In this document: piece after piece, positions 46,394-54,608 of the stretch | How positions within the stretch are numbered: position 1 is the first letter of the stretch | Layout: each line of letters begins with the position of its first letter | Assembly (NCBI RefSeq): GCF_900461525.1 | Contig: NZ_UGOD01000001.1 | Coordinates: 2,387,001-2,451,000 of the forward strand | From: Legionella busanensis | GTDB taxonomy: Bacteria; Pseudomonadota; Gammaproteobacteria; Legionellales; Legionellaceae | Direction of reading: 5' to 3' | DNA: 64,000 nucleotides | Notes under the pieces: model-generated | Database searches by the model: none | What the model saw: the letters and a program-made list of their open reading frames with translations, nothing else | What the model was told of the DNA's origin: nothing | Made by a program: the position numbers and the translations under genes

Positions 46394-47227
46394 ATGTTTA
46401 AATTTTTCTGGCTCCCTTTAGCTTTATTTTCATCAATTTGCTATGCGCAAGAGCGTGAAATTGCCATTACCATGGATGATTTGCCTTTGGTTGCTTCCCA
46501 AATGAATACGGAAGCTAACCAACAGCGCTCTAGAGAAAGATTTACTAATATAATAAATACTTTTACCAAATATCATGTTCCTGTTACAGGCTTTGTTATC
46601 GCAGGCTCCATAGAAAAAGGGCAATGGGATTTTCTTCAGCAATTTATTAACGCAGGTTTTATAATTGGTAACCATACTTATTCGCACCCTAACTTAAATA
46701 AGATAGGTGCCGAAAAATATATTAAAGACATGGACCGTGCTGATAAAATTTTAAGCCCTCTTTTCTCTACGCCTAAATATTTTCGCTATCCTTATTTAGC
46801 TGAAGGTAGTAAACAAACGAAACAAAAAATCCTTACTTACCTTAAGGAACATAATTATATTGTGGCACCTGTAACTATTGATAGTAAAGACTTTGAATTT
46901 AATGAGAAAGTATATAAAGTTCCATTTCGCTCTCGAGAAAAATTTATTCAAAAAATTAAGTCAAAGTACTTGGCTTATATTTGGCAACAAACGTTAAACG
47001 CTGAAAAAAGGTCCAATAAAACTGGGAACAAACAAATTCTCTTAATTCATGCTAATTTACTCAATAGCTATTTACTAGGTGATATCTTAGAGATGTATCA
47101 AAAAAATGGCTATAAATTTATAAGCCTTGCTGAAGCGTTAGAAAGTCCTGCGCCATCCCTTATTTTCCCCATAAAAGATAATGAAGTAGAAACACAACCA
47201 GAAGAGACCATAAAAATTAAGTTATAA
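46394..47227 (+). CDS. Secreted polysaccharide deacetylase
   Basis: 277 aa with a signal peptide (MFKFFWLPLALFSSICYAQ) and a good AAGGA site. NodB-type motifs: AITMDDLPL (D-D), GNHTYSHPNLN (H-x4-H motif with metal His residues) and FRYPYLAEG (R-x-P). It removes acetyl groups from peptidoglycan or another polysaccharide in the envelope. Near mltA, consistent with wall remodelling. Confidence 0.92.
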   Translation: MFKFFWLPLALFSSICYAQEREIAITMDDLPLVASQMNTEANQQRSRERFTNIINTFTKYHVPVTGFVIAGSIEKGQWDFLQQFINAGFIIGNHTYSHPNLNKIGAEKYIKDMDRADKILSPLFSTPKYFRYPYLAEGSKQTKQKILTYLKEHNYIVAPVTIDSKDFEFNEKVYKVPFRSREKFIQKIKSKYLAYIWQQTLNAEKRSNKTGNKQILLIHANLLNSYLLGDILEMYQKNGYKFISLAEALESPAPSLIFPIKDNEVETQPEETIKIKL

Positions 47228-47304
47228 TACTTGTAAATTATTCAATAAGCTAGAAGCAAGATAATTGCTATAATTATTTAAGTAATTATCTTTGAATAAA
47301 GGGT

Positions 47305-48192
47305 ATGAATCTATTATCTTGCTTAAAAAGTTTTATCACTACAGTAGACTGTGGCAGCTTCGCTGCAGGTGCGCGCAAGCTTTATATCTCTCCCTCGAAA
47401 ATCAGCAAGCAAATTACCTGGCTTGAAGAGGATTTAAAAGTAAAACTATTTATCCGCTCAACGACTCGACTAACTTTAACTGAACAAGGACAGCTGTTAT
47501 ACCAAAAAACAATAAGGCTTTTTGATAAATTACAAGAAATCAAGTCTATCAGCCAACATAATATTGAGCCTAAAGGAACTATCCAAGTTTATTTTACTGT
47601 AACACCCCTTATTCCCTATCTAACTCATTTAAGTATTCAATTCATGAAAAAATATCCGCAAATCAATATCAATATTGTAGTTGGTTCAGAATCAATAGAA
47701 ATATATAATTATCAATTTGATATTGCTTTTTCATTTGAAAATGTAAAACACCCAAAGCTAACCAATAAGGGTTTTTTTTCTATTCAGCGTCAGCTTTTTG
47801 CATCCCCTGCCTATCTCAAACAACATGGGCATCCACAAAATACAAATGATTTATCGAAACATAATTGTTTAATCAACACCTTGTATGGCTTAAATAATAA
47901 TTGGTTGTTTAATAAAACTGTAGTTAAAGTTGAGGGCAATTTTTTAAGTAATAATGCAACTGTATTAAAACAAGCGGCTATTGATTCTCTAGGTATTATC
48001 TGGGCGCCCTTATTTTCAGTGCAGCAAGAAGTATCACAAGGCAAACTAGTTCCCATTTTACCAGAAAGTATTTCACCTCCTATTATGATCTACGCAATTT
48101 ATCCCTCTGCCATGTTAAATAATAAGAATATTAATTTACTTTTAACTTATTACTATGAGCAAGCATTAAAAGATGGCATAGCTTTTAGCTAA
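47305..48192 (+). CDS. LysR-family transcriptional regulator
   Basis: 295 aa. N-terminal winged HTH (GSFAAGARKLYISPSKISKQ ITWLEEDL, then FIRSTTRLTLTEQG) and a substrate-binding domain with two alpha/beta lobes (about 90-290). No obvious partner gene: the preceding deacetylase is 78 bp away on the same strand and may be a target or be co-transcribed. The next gene is an ankyrin protein in the same direction. Effector ligand unknown. Confidence 0.93.
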   Translation: MNLLSCLKSFITTVDCGSFAAGARKLYISPSKISKQITWLEEDLKVKLFIRSTTRLTLTEQGQLLYQKTIRLFDKLQEIKSISQHNIEPKGTIQVYFTVTPLIPYLTHLSIQFMKKYPQININIVVGSESIEIYNYQFDIAFSFENVKHPKLTNKGFFSIQRQLFASPAYLKQHGHPQNTNDLSKHNCLINTLYGLNNNWLFNKTVVKVEGNFLSNNATVLKQAAIDSLGIIWAPLFSVQQEVSQGKLVPILPESISPPIMIYAIYPSAMLNNKNINLLLTYYYEQALKDGIAFS

Positions 48193-48358
48193 TTAAATTA
48201 GCAGCTACTATGTTAGACAGTTAAAATAGAAAGAAAATTAACGATTTTAATGTATTTTTTTCCAAAATGGACATTTTTAGTTTCTGAATTGCTATCTTCT
48301 CTAATAGTTATATTTTGTTTAAAATACAAACTAACTATTTAATTTTCTATCTGATAGT

Positions 48359-49537
48359 ATGAAAAATTTATCTGAATTACAATTTGAATTTAACTCATTA
48401 TCTTGGGAATTATATAAGGACGTAAGATATATTAAAAGTAAGGGCTCTAAAGTACCTTCTGAATCTACTATTTCTTCAGTCCTAACTACGTTTTATTCAG
48501 AATCATTAATAGTTAGAAATGAAGAAGAAACTATAAGTTACCTAGCGAGGTTAGAAACTAGAATTGATACTATTTTAACAGCACAACCTCAAAGTACTTC
48601 GGCAAACGATAGAGTATTTATAGGTTTTTTGTTAGAAAATAGAAATAAAGTGGATATTTTATTTTATAGATCAAGATTTGGCTGGATATATCATAATACT
48701 ACGGACCAAGAAAATACTTTAGGTAATATATTAAATCCTGCTGAGAAAGGATCAATTGCAAAGGCTATAGGACAAAATTTTTGTAATGAAAATGATTGGT
48801 CTGATTTGGCCTTTACTATTCAACTTCGCCTATTTAAAGATGATCCGCGTGGTCCCAAGTTAGAAGCACTTAGAAACGTAGTATTAGAGGCTGATTCTAT
48901 ATCTGCAACTGAGTCACTTATAGCCTATCTTATCGATGTCGGGGCTAACTTAGACTTTCTAAATGAAGAAGGACTTGCCCTACTTCATATCGCAGCAAAA
49001 AATGGTTCTTTAGGGATTGTTAATCATTTAATTAGGGGCAGGGCAACAGTAGACTTAAGAGACGAAAAGGGGTTTACTCCACTTTTTTGGGCAGTGCGAA
49101 ATAAAGAGTTAAGTGTAGTTGAAGCTTTAATGAACGCTGGCGCTGATTGTAATTGCTCAGTTCCAATGTCTATTAATGAATTACAGCGTTTAGTAGCAAA
49201 TGAATCAAGTCAAGTTAAAGAGCGTATGGGTAACTTTATTAAGCGAAAATCGTCTTTAGTCGGGGCAGCACCTATCTCAATATCATCATGCGAGTTGGCA
49301 ATTATTTTGGCACATAGCAAAATTATTATGACAGTTATATCGTTAAATTCAACTCCACGAGATCAATTGTTTAAATTACTACCATCATTACCAAATCAAT
49401 TGCCTGAATTAGCACCATTATCAATAGCAACATATTCTTTTTTATCCCCATCACCAATATCAGGTAAAAGGAAAACGCTTGAGATTAAAGGAAAGGAAGT
49501 ACCAACAGAACAGCAAAGGCGAAATGGAATGTTTTAA
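48359..49537 (+). CDS. Ankyrin-repeat protein with degenerate protease domain
   Basis: 392 aa. It corresponds to the genes at 52096 and 54609 but lacks their first 130 residues, including the cysteine region. The shared part starts at TFYSESLIV (against LYSEALIK and IYSESNIL) and continues with VFIGFLLENRNKVDILFYRS then FGWIYHNTTD. There, where relatives have an H (EDHAV, YHAMA) this one has K (RNKVD), and where they have D (YRDVSQ, FRDVNQ) it has N (YHNTTD). So it should lack activity. Two to three ankyrin repeats follow (about 185-265) with a conserved tail. Start ribosome site weak. Possibly a regulator or a decaying copy. Confidence 0.75.
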   Translation: MKNLSELQFEFNSLSWELYKDVRYIKSKGSKVPSESTISSVLTTFYSESLIVRNEEETISYLARLETRIDTILTAQPQSTSANDRVFIGFLLENRNKVDILFYRSRFGWIYHNTTDQENTLGNILNPAEKGSIAKAIGQNFCNENDWSDLAFTIQLRLFKDDPRGPKLEALRNVVLEADSISATESLIAYLIDVGANLDFLNEEGLALLHIAAKNGSLGIVNHLIRGRATVDLRDEKGFTPLFWAVRNKELSVVEALMNAGADCNCSVPMSINELQRLVANESSQVKERMGNFIKRKSSLVGAAPISISSCELAIILAHSKIIMTVISLNSTPRDQLFKLLPSLPNQLPELAPLSIATYSFLSPSPISGKRKTLEIKGKEVPTEQQRRNGMF

Positions 49538-49703
49538 GTATGATAATAAAAATGGGACACTTACAAGTATCAGGAGCCTTTATAATTTTAGTTTTAGATA
49601 ATCGAAATGGCGGTCAATAATTATAGACGCTTTGCCAAAAAAAGATGGCTCTATACTAAGCGAATTTAGGCAGAATAACTTTGCTATGCAGCTAACGGCC
49701 AAA

Positions 49704-50024
49704 TTAAGTATGGTGAGTTAATTTCAAACCGATAATTGCAATAATAATGAGCAAAATGCAAGTAAGGCGGAGAAAGGTAGCAGGCTCGCCAAGAAAGAAT
49801 AACCCATAAATTACTGTTCCCAAAGCGCCAATTCCTGTCCATATTGCATAAGCTGTACCAAGGGGTATCACTTTTAATGATTGCGAAAGTAGTAAAAAAC
49901 TTAAAGTCATTGCACCAACTGTCACTAAAGATGGGTAAAGCCTAGTAAAACCTTCTGTATATTTTAAGCCTACTGCCCATACAACTTCGAAAGCACCCGC
50001 CAATACCAAATAAAACCATTCCAT
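49704..50024 (-). CDS. sugE: SugE/Gdx-type small multidrug resistance exporter
   Basis: 106 aa from ATG 50022-50024 ([20 protein letters not shown]), preceded by AAGG; the upstream ATG adds eight unrelated residues. Four TM helices, essential Glu in the first (AFEVVW, as in the SMR family), and [10 protein letters not shown] as in SugE/Gdx. Gdx proteins export guanidinium in exchange for protons. No guanidine riboswitch recognised upstream. Confidence 0.93.
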   Translation of the reverse strand: MEWFYLVLAGAFEVVWAVGLKYTEGFTRLYPSLVTVGAMTLSFLLLSQSLKVIPLGTAYAIWTGIGALGTVIYGLFFLGEPATFLRLTCILLIIIAIIGLKLTHHT

Positions 50025-50121
50025 AATATCTGCCTTAACCGTAAGCACCAGTTTTATTTATAATAGTGCTATAAAAAAATAGCTAGTGTGATAAGTGGAT
50101 TCCCTTGCTATCTAATTAACA

Positions 50122-50778
50122 TCAAATATTTTGTACAAACCTAGCAATATTACTCTGTTTTACTCCCTTTAATGTAATAAGATGAGGTGCACAATGCCCC
50201 CCTTGATAATCTATAGTAGGGCCTATTTGTTTAAAAGGTAAATTATATTTATTTATCATTTTTTCAACCCGCTCAGGCTCCATTACAATTCCCCAAGCTT
50301 GTACGCCACGTAAACAACCATCAAGAAAGGTTAATGCCCACATTCTAAGCGCAGATCCGGATTTAATTCCTCGGTAGTCCACCGCAGCAGTACCAACTTC
50401 GTCAATAAAACCAGAATTAAATTGCTGTATTATTTTATTTTTTAATTCTTGGGAAAAAAATTCGAATCGTGCTAAAAATGGCGGCAAGCTTTTTCCTTTA
50501 ATAAAAGAACATGTAACAGCATGGCAATCGCCATGCTCATCAAATCCGCCTATAAATTTTGTTTGATCGATTAAATCGCGATAACCTTCAGCCTCTAAAT
50601 CGCCATACTGACATTGATTCCATATTTTTTGTTCAAATTGTAAAGCTTTTTTAAAAAAATATTGGTAATTGTTAACAAGGAAATATTGCATGGAAAATTT
50701 TTGATCATAAAAGAATAAATGACGTAGAAATTTAATTTGTTGTTGACTCAGTAAACTTTTTTCGAGTTGCTTAGCCAT
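50122..50778 (-). CDS. Acyltransferase-like (GNAT/FeeM-LuxI-type) protein
   Basis: 218 aa with a strong AGGAGGT site. A GNAT-like strand/helix plan: FIGGFDEHGDCHAVTCSFIK (beta hairpin and strand), GFIDEVGTAAVDYRGIKSGS ALRMWALTFLDGC (catalytic strand and cofactor-binding-type turn) and a late domain with AWGIVMEPERVEKMINKYNLPFKQIG. This matches the layout of N-acyl amino acid synthases (FeeM) and acyl-homoserine lactone synthases, which join a fatty acyl group from ACP to an amine. Substrate not known. It lies 65 bp after a pyruvoyl arginine decarboxylase on the same strand, so agmatine is a candidate acceptor (inference). Confidence 0.6.
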   Translation of the reverse strand: MAKQLEKSLLSQQQIKFLRHLFFYDQKFSMQYFLVNNYQYFFKKALQFEQKIWNQCQYGDLEAEGYRDLIDQTKFIGGFDEHGDCHAVTCSFIKGKSLPPFLARFEFFSQELKNKIIQQFNSGFIDEVGTAAVDYRGIKSGSALRMWALTFLDGCLRGVQAWGIVMEPERVEKMINKYNLPFKQIGPTIDYQGGHCAPHLITLKGVKQSNIARFVQNI

Positions 50779-50843
50779 GATACCTCCTAACTAAGTTCCC
50801 AGTTAAATTGAACTTACAGATGAACAAAGTGTTCTTTAGCAAA

Positions 50844-51341
50844 TTACTTGTAATAAAATGGATTGTTATCCCAATCAGAGACTTGGTAAATTGCAATTGC
50901 TAAAGCACAAGTGTAAGAGCCATCACATCTAGCACCTTGCAGGACAAATTGATCTTCATTGAAAACAATATGACTACGATGCTTCCTTAAAGCTGTCAAA
51001 GAGTCCTTTATATCAAGCTTAACTGAAGCCTCGCTTTTACCATGGTGTTCTACAAATAACCCTCTACCATCTTCAGCTTGAATCCAACCAATTCCAGCGT
51101 AAACTTCCTCATTAACTGAATTAGTTATTTCTCTGGCCATCACAACGTATAATCTATCACCCCAACTACCTAATCTTTCCGTTATAATACCTTCCTGTTT
51201 AATAATTTTTGATTTACTGGGGATTACAGAACTAAGACAAAGTAGATTGTAATTGTTAACTCCGGCGATTGATAAAGCGTGATCGAAAGCTGCAATTTCA
51301 GTTGGGCCTGTGCCAACTGCTGTAGTAATAACAATAAACAT
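50844..51341 (-). CDS. Pyruvoyl-dependent arginine decarboxylase
   Basis: 165 aa, of the PdaD/AaxB family length. The self-cleavage site LSSVIPS (S37-S38) makes the pyruvoyl group from the second Ser, giving a small beta and a larger alpha chain. Other family parts: GTGPTEIAAFDHALSIAGV at the start, YVVMAREITN, YAGIGWIQAEDGRGLF (substrate site) and FVLQGARCDGSYTCALAIAIY. It converts arginine to agmatine plus CO2. AAGGAGAC lies before the ATG. First gene of a likely two-gene operon with the acyltransferase-like gene. Confidence 0.93.
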   Translation of the reverse strand: MFIVITTAVGTGPTEIAAFDHALSIAGVNNYNLLCLSSVIPSKSKIIKQEGIITERLGSWGDRLYVVMAREITNSVNEEVYAGIGWIQAEDGRGLFVEHHGKSEASVKLDIKDSLTALRKHRSHIVFNEDQFVLQGARCDGSYTCALAIAIYQVSDWDNNPFYYK

Positions 51342-51479
51342 GCGTTTTTGTCTCCTTTTGATTAAATTTACTACTCAGTATAGTATAAATTTTGTACATT
51401 TTATGATTTATTAATCTTGTGGGAGCCCAATTTAAGAATTCGGATAAAGAAGTTCGCTAAAATGCAGCACAAAAATTAG

Positions 51480-51775
51480 TCTGGTTGGTTTGCATACTTC
51501 AGCCAAAAAGATACAAAAAATAATGAAATACGCGAAATACTCCAACTGATTAAACCTAGCGAACCATTATTCATACCTTTTTTAATAAATTTTAACTATC
51601 TTCCAGTCGAAGACATGCTACCTGAGAAAAGACTGGCTTCCCTCTTTTAAGAAATGCTCAATGACATCGATTTTTGAATAGATTGAATTTTTTAGTTGAA
51701 GTGAATTATTAAGGTTCTTTCGATAGTGAATTAGTGAAAGCTCTTAAAACAAAGGGCGCTGTTGAAAAACAATAA
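51480..51775 (+). pseudogene. Decayed gene fragment
   Basis: Protein-like sequence without start: from 51480 the frame reads SGWFAYFSQKDTKNNEIREI and on to PEKRLASLF, then a TAA at 51648, continues EMLNDIDF to a stop, and later in another frame GSFDSELVKALKTKGAVEKQ (to 51775). At least two stops and a frame change. Its parent family is not recognised. Confidence 0.5.
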
Positions 51776-52095
51776 AACGATAAGTGGTTGATAATTTATT
51801 TATTCTCCTAAGCTTCAGTATGCCTATTGATTTTAAAGATTACCATGTTTAAAAAAGGACAATTCAATAGGTGGGTATACGGTAATCGAAATGAAGTATA
51901 CTTCATCAATGAACAGTTTAATATTTACAGTTGAGCTCTATCTACAATTTAACTTTTATTATCTGTAATGGTATTTGCAACACCTCTACCTCTCTTGCCA
52001 TTATGGAAAGTATCACTTTCCAAATTACTAGCTTCTAAACTAGCCTTTTTCAGTATAAAATTATTACTAAAAGTAATATTTATAATCAATTTACT
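51776..52095. other. Intergenic, 320 bp
   Basis: AT-rich promoter region of the ankyrin protein gene. TATAAT at 52081-52086 is only nine bases before the ATG, too close for a normal promoter with leader; an earlier TATAAA (52054) is the other candidate. Confidence 0.4.
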
Positions 52096-54072
52096 ATGAC
52101 AACTCCCTTAAAATTATATCAAGCATTAAACCATAGTCCTGATACTGATGGCGTATGCGTAGGTTTTGCGCTACGAGCTATAGAAGCAGGTTTAATTGGG
52201 GAGCTTTCTCAATTTGATGAAAGGAATGATTATATTGATAATAAACTAGCTGAAACTTTGGTTGATGAAATCGACTTAGTTAGAAACAAAGTTAGCGCGC
52301 TAGCTAGAGCTGGTACTGAGGCGCTCTTCATGTTGAATGAGCAAGAACGCATGCGTCTTGACATTTTAGGTTTTTATGACAGTTTAAATATCTATCAAAA
52401 TGTAAAAACTTGGTGCTTTTTAGTTGGGCAAACGAATCTAAATCAAAATTACTTTGAAGCAATGTCTGTCATTGCCTCGTCAGACGCTATTTTAGCCCGC
52501 GGTGGCCTAGTTACCCTTTATTCTGAAGCATTAATAAAAGATAAAGTAGAAATAATTACTTATTTAATTGAGTTAGAACATGAGCTTAAAAGGGCTTGTA
52601 TAGACAATAAAGCGCCTCTCGGTTTTCTTCTCGAAAATGAAGATCACGCTGTTGCCTTAATTTATACGCCAAATATTGGCTGGTCCTATCGCGATGTTAG
52701 TCAAGACCCGCTCGATGTTGTTGTGGCTAATGATGATCCACTTGATCATGCTAATCATCTATTAGAAGTTGTCGAAGCTATAAGCATGGGATTTGTTCTT
52801 TCTGCTAATGCAGAGACTAATACTTATGCCGCTTTTAATATCAAGCTTGTTTTAACAAAAAAGGACTCGCGTTGTAATTTATTAAAAGAAACCCTTACAG
52901 CATTCAAACATACGCATGTCGTAACAAAACAACTTGCTTCTCGCCGTGCTAACTCAATTAATTTATTATGGCTTGCTGCGAGTTTTGGTCATGTATCCCT
53001 TGTTGAAGAGTTAATCGACCAAGGCACTGAAGTCAATATAGCTGATAGTGATGGTGATACTCCCCTTCTTATGGCTTTAAAAAATCATTATTTACAAGTT
53101 GCTAGCTATTTAATAGCTAGTAAGGCAAATGTAAATTTAGCAAATAATGATGGTATCACCCCGCTTCACATGGCTGCGAATTTTGGCCACTTACCCCTTA
53201 TTAAACAGTTAACCGACGAAGGCGCTAAAGTCAATGTAGTTGATAATGATGGCCTAACTCCACTTCACACGGCTGCGAGAGAAGGACAGGTAGAAATTAG
53301 TAAATACTTAATTCAAGCAGGCGCAGACTTATTTTTAACAACTAAACTAGGTAATACACCACTTAGCATAGCAGCTGCAAACAATGATTTAGCAATAGTT
53401 AAACGTCTTATCAAGTACTTCATTAAAACCAAGAATGTAGCTGCTTTAAATTTAACGGCTAATGAATATAAAATTACATTACTTCATTTATCAGCAGCAA
53501 AGGGGCATTCGAAGGTTGCCCAAGGTCTGATTGAATTAGGAGCAGACGTAAATGTACAAGATTGCAATGGTGCTACCCCGCTGCTTATAGCCGCATTAAA
53601 AAACTATTTAGTGATTGTTAAGCACTTAATTAAAGCAGGGGCCAATCTAAATTTAGCAAGCAATAATGGCGCGACCTCACTTTATGTAGCGGCAGAGAGA
53701 GGGCATATAGATGTAGTTAAGGTATTGCTAGATGCAGGTGCTGATAGTCATAAGTCCTGTGCAATAAGTGTTGATACATTAGCCAAATTAGCAGAGACTA
53801 AACCTCAATACATTCAAACAAGAATAGCATTCCTGCTCAGAAAGTCATCTACGGCTAATACCGTAGCCGTAACACCTTATGAGATAGCAACTATTATGGG
53901 TCATACTGATGTTGCAAGTGAAATTGTAAGGAGAATTCACCAACTAAGACTAAATACGGCGCAGCCACCTAGCCTGGGTCTCTTCTTTCAGCCTAACAAC
54001 GCTCATCCTAATGAATTTTCTAAAAAAAGAAAACAGACTGAGTCGGATATTAAGCAGCTTAGGTCAGGCTAA
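52096..54072 (+). CDS. Cysteine-protease-like plus 8 ankyrin repeats, candidate effector
   Basis: 658 aa, no signal peptide. N-terminal domain (about 1-235) with C21 (DGVCVGFALRAIEAGLIG), H184 (ENEDHAVALIY) and D200 (GWSYRDVSQDP). The order, the G-x-C-x-G-F-A-L setting and the 16-residue H to D spacing suggest a papain-like fold (C58/YopT-like). Residues about 285-560 hold eight ankyrin repeats (GDTPLLMAL, GITPLHMAANFGHLPLI, GLTPLHTAAREGQ and so on). The last 100 residues include a conserved tail, and a basic KKRKQTESD near the end. Ankyrin repeats likely bind a host protein and the N-terminus acts on it. Very similar in plan to the gene at 54609. Confidence 0.8.
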   Translation: MTTPLKLYQALNHSPDTDGVCVGFALRAIEAGLIGELSQFDERNDYIDNKLAETLVDEIDLVRNKVSALARAGTEALFMLNEQERMRLDILGFYDSLNIYQNVKTWCFLVGQTNLNQNYFEAMSVIASSDAILARGGLVTLYSEALIKDKVEIITYLIELEHELKRACIDNKAPLGFLLENEDHAVALIYTPNIGWSYRDVSQDPLDVVVANDDPLDHANHLLEVVEAISMGFVLSANAETNTYAAFNIKLVLTKKDSRCNLLKETLTAFKHTHVVTKQLASRRANSINLLWLAASFGHVSLVEELIDQGTEVNIADSDGDTPLLMALKNHYLQVASYLIASKANVNLANNDGITPLHMAANFGHLPLIKQLTDEGAKVNVVDNDGLTPLHTAAREGQVEISKYLIQAGADLFLTTKLGNTPLSIAAANNDLAIVKRLIKYFIKTKNVAALNLTANEYKITLLHLSAAKGHSKVAQGLIELGADVNVQDCNGATPLLIAALKNYLVIVKHLIKAGANLNLASNNGATSLYVAAERGHIDVVKVLLDAGADSHKSCAISVDTLAKLAETKPQYIQTRIAFLLRKSSTANTVAVTPYEIATIMGHTDVASEIVRRIHQLRLNTAQPPSLGLFFQPNNAHPNEFSKKRKQTESDIKQLRSG

Positions 54073-54215
54073 ATTTTAGAGTAAATTAGGGTTAATTTTT
54101 AATTAGTGCAGACTATTTTTTTATAGTTATGGCTAACACCGGCCACGTTGCAAATACTATTACAGATAATAAAAGTTAAATTTTAGATAGATCTCAGCTG
54201 TGTATTTAACAAGTT

Positions 54216-54250
54216 GAAAGTCTCAAAAAAGGTCGTTTTGCGAGACTTTC
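54216..54250. terminator. Hairpin between convergent reading frames
   Basis: GAAAGTCTCAAAA / TTTTGCGAGACTTTC with AAGGTCG in the loop. A similar hairpin (GTCTCAAAAA ... TTTTTTGAGAC) occurs at 58849-58877. It ends the ankyrin gene transcript and the remnant gene from the other side. Confidence 0.55.
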
Positions 54251-54507
54251 CTAATTATAAAATAATAAGTCAATGATTTTACGATACCTGATTGTTTCTG
54301 AAAGTTTGTTCCTTTTACCTGTTTATTATTGAAGCAATTTTGACCAGCTGATTGTAATTGAGAGTTAATAAATAAGCTATGAGCTGCTAGTGCTGAGAGT
54401 TCTAGTCTTTTTATAGTAAATACGTCATGAAGAAGTTCAAAGTCAATCCTAACTATTTTGCTCATAAATATACTAAAAATACGCAACACGAAATAAAGTA
54501 GTTCCAA
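54223..54507 (-). pseudogene. Remnant of the tail of the HTH-repeat protein
   Basis: 94 codons on the minus strand. Residues about 32-65 (IKRLELSALAAHSLFINSQL, NKQ) match the C-terminus of the protein at 56808-58661 (VKRSRLSALATHSLFTNSQL, CKQ). The residues before and after do not match, no ribosome site is present, and the DNA-binding repeats are missing. It is a broken copy of the last part of that gene, about 2.3 kb away. Confidence 0.75.
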
Positions 54508-54608
54508 TATTATTTTAAAATAAAGCTGTACTAAAAATATGCACCGTTAATATTTACTTAATCTTTTCGAATTATAATCATGCAAATTTATCAAAATAAA
54601 CGCTTATT

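Noticed and set aside
52081-52086. TATAAT as promoter of the ankyrin gene
   Set aside because: Nine bases from the ATG leaves no room for a normal leader; leaderless transcription cannot be shown here.
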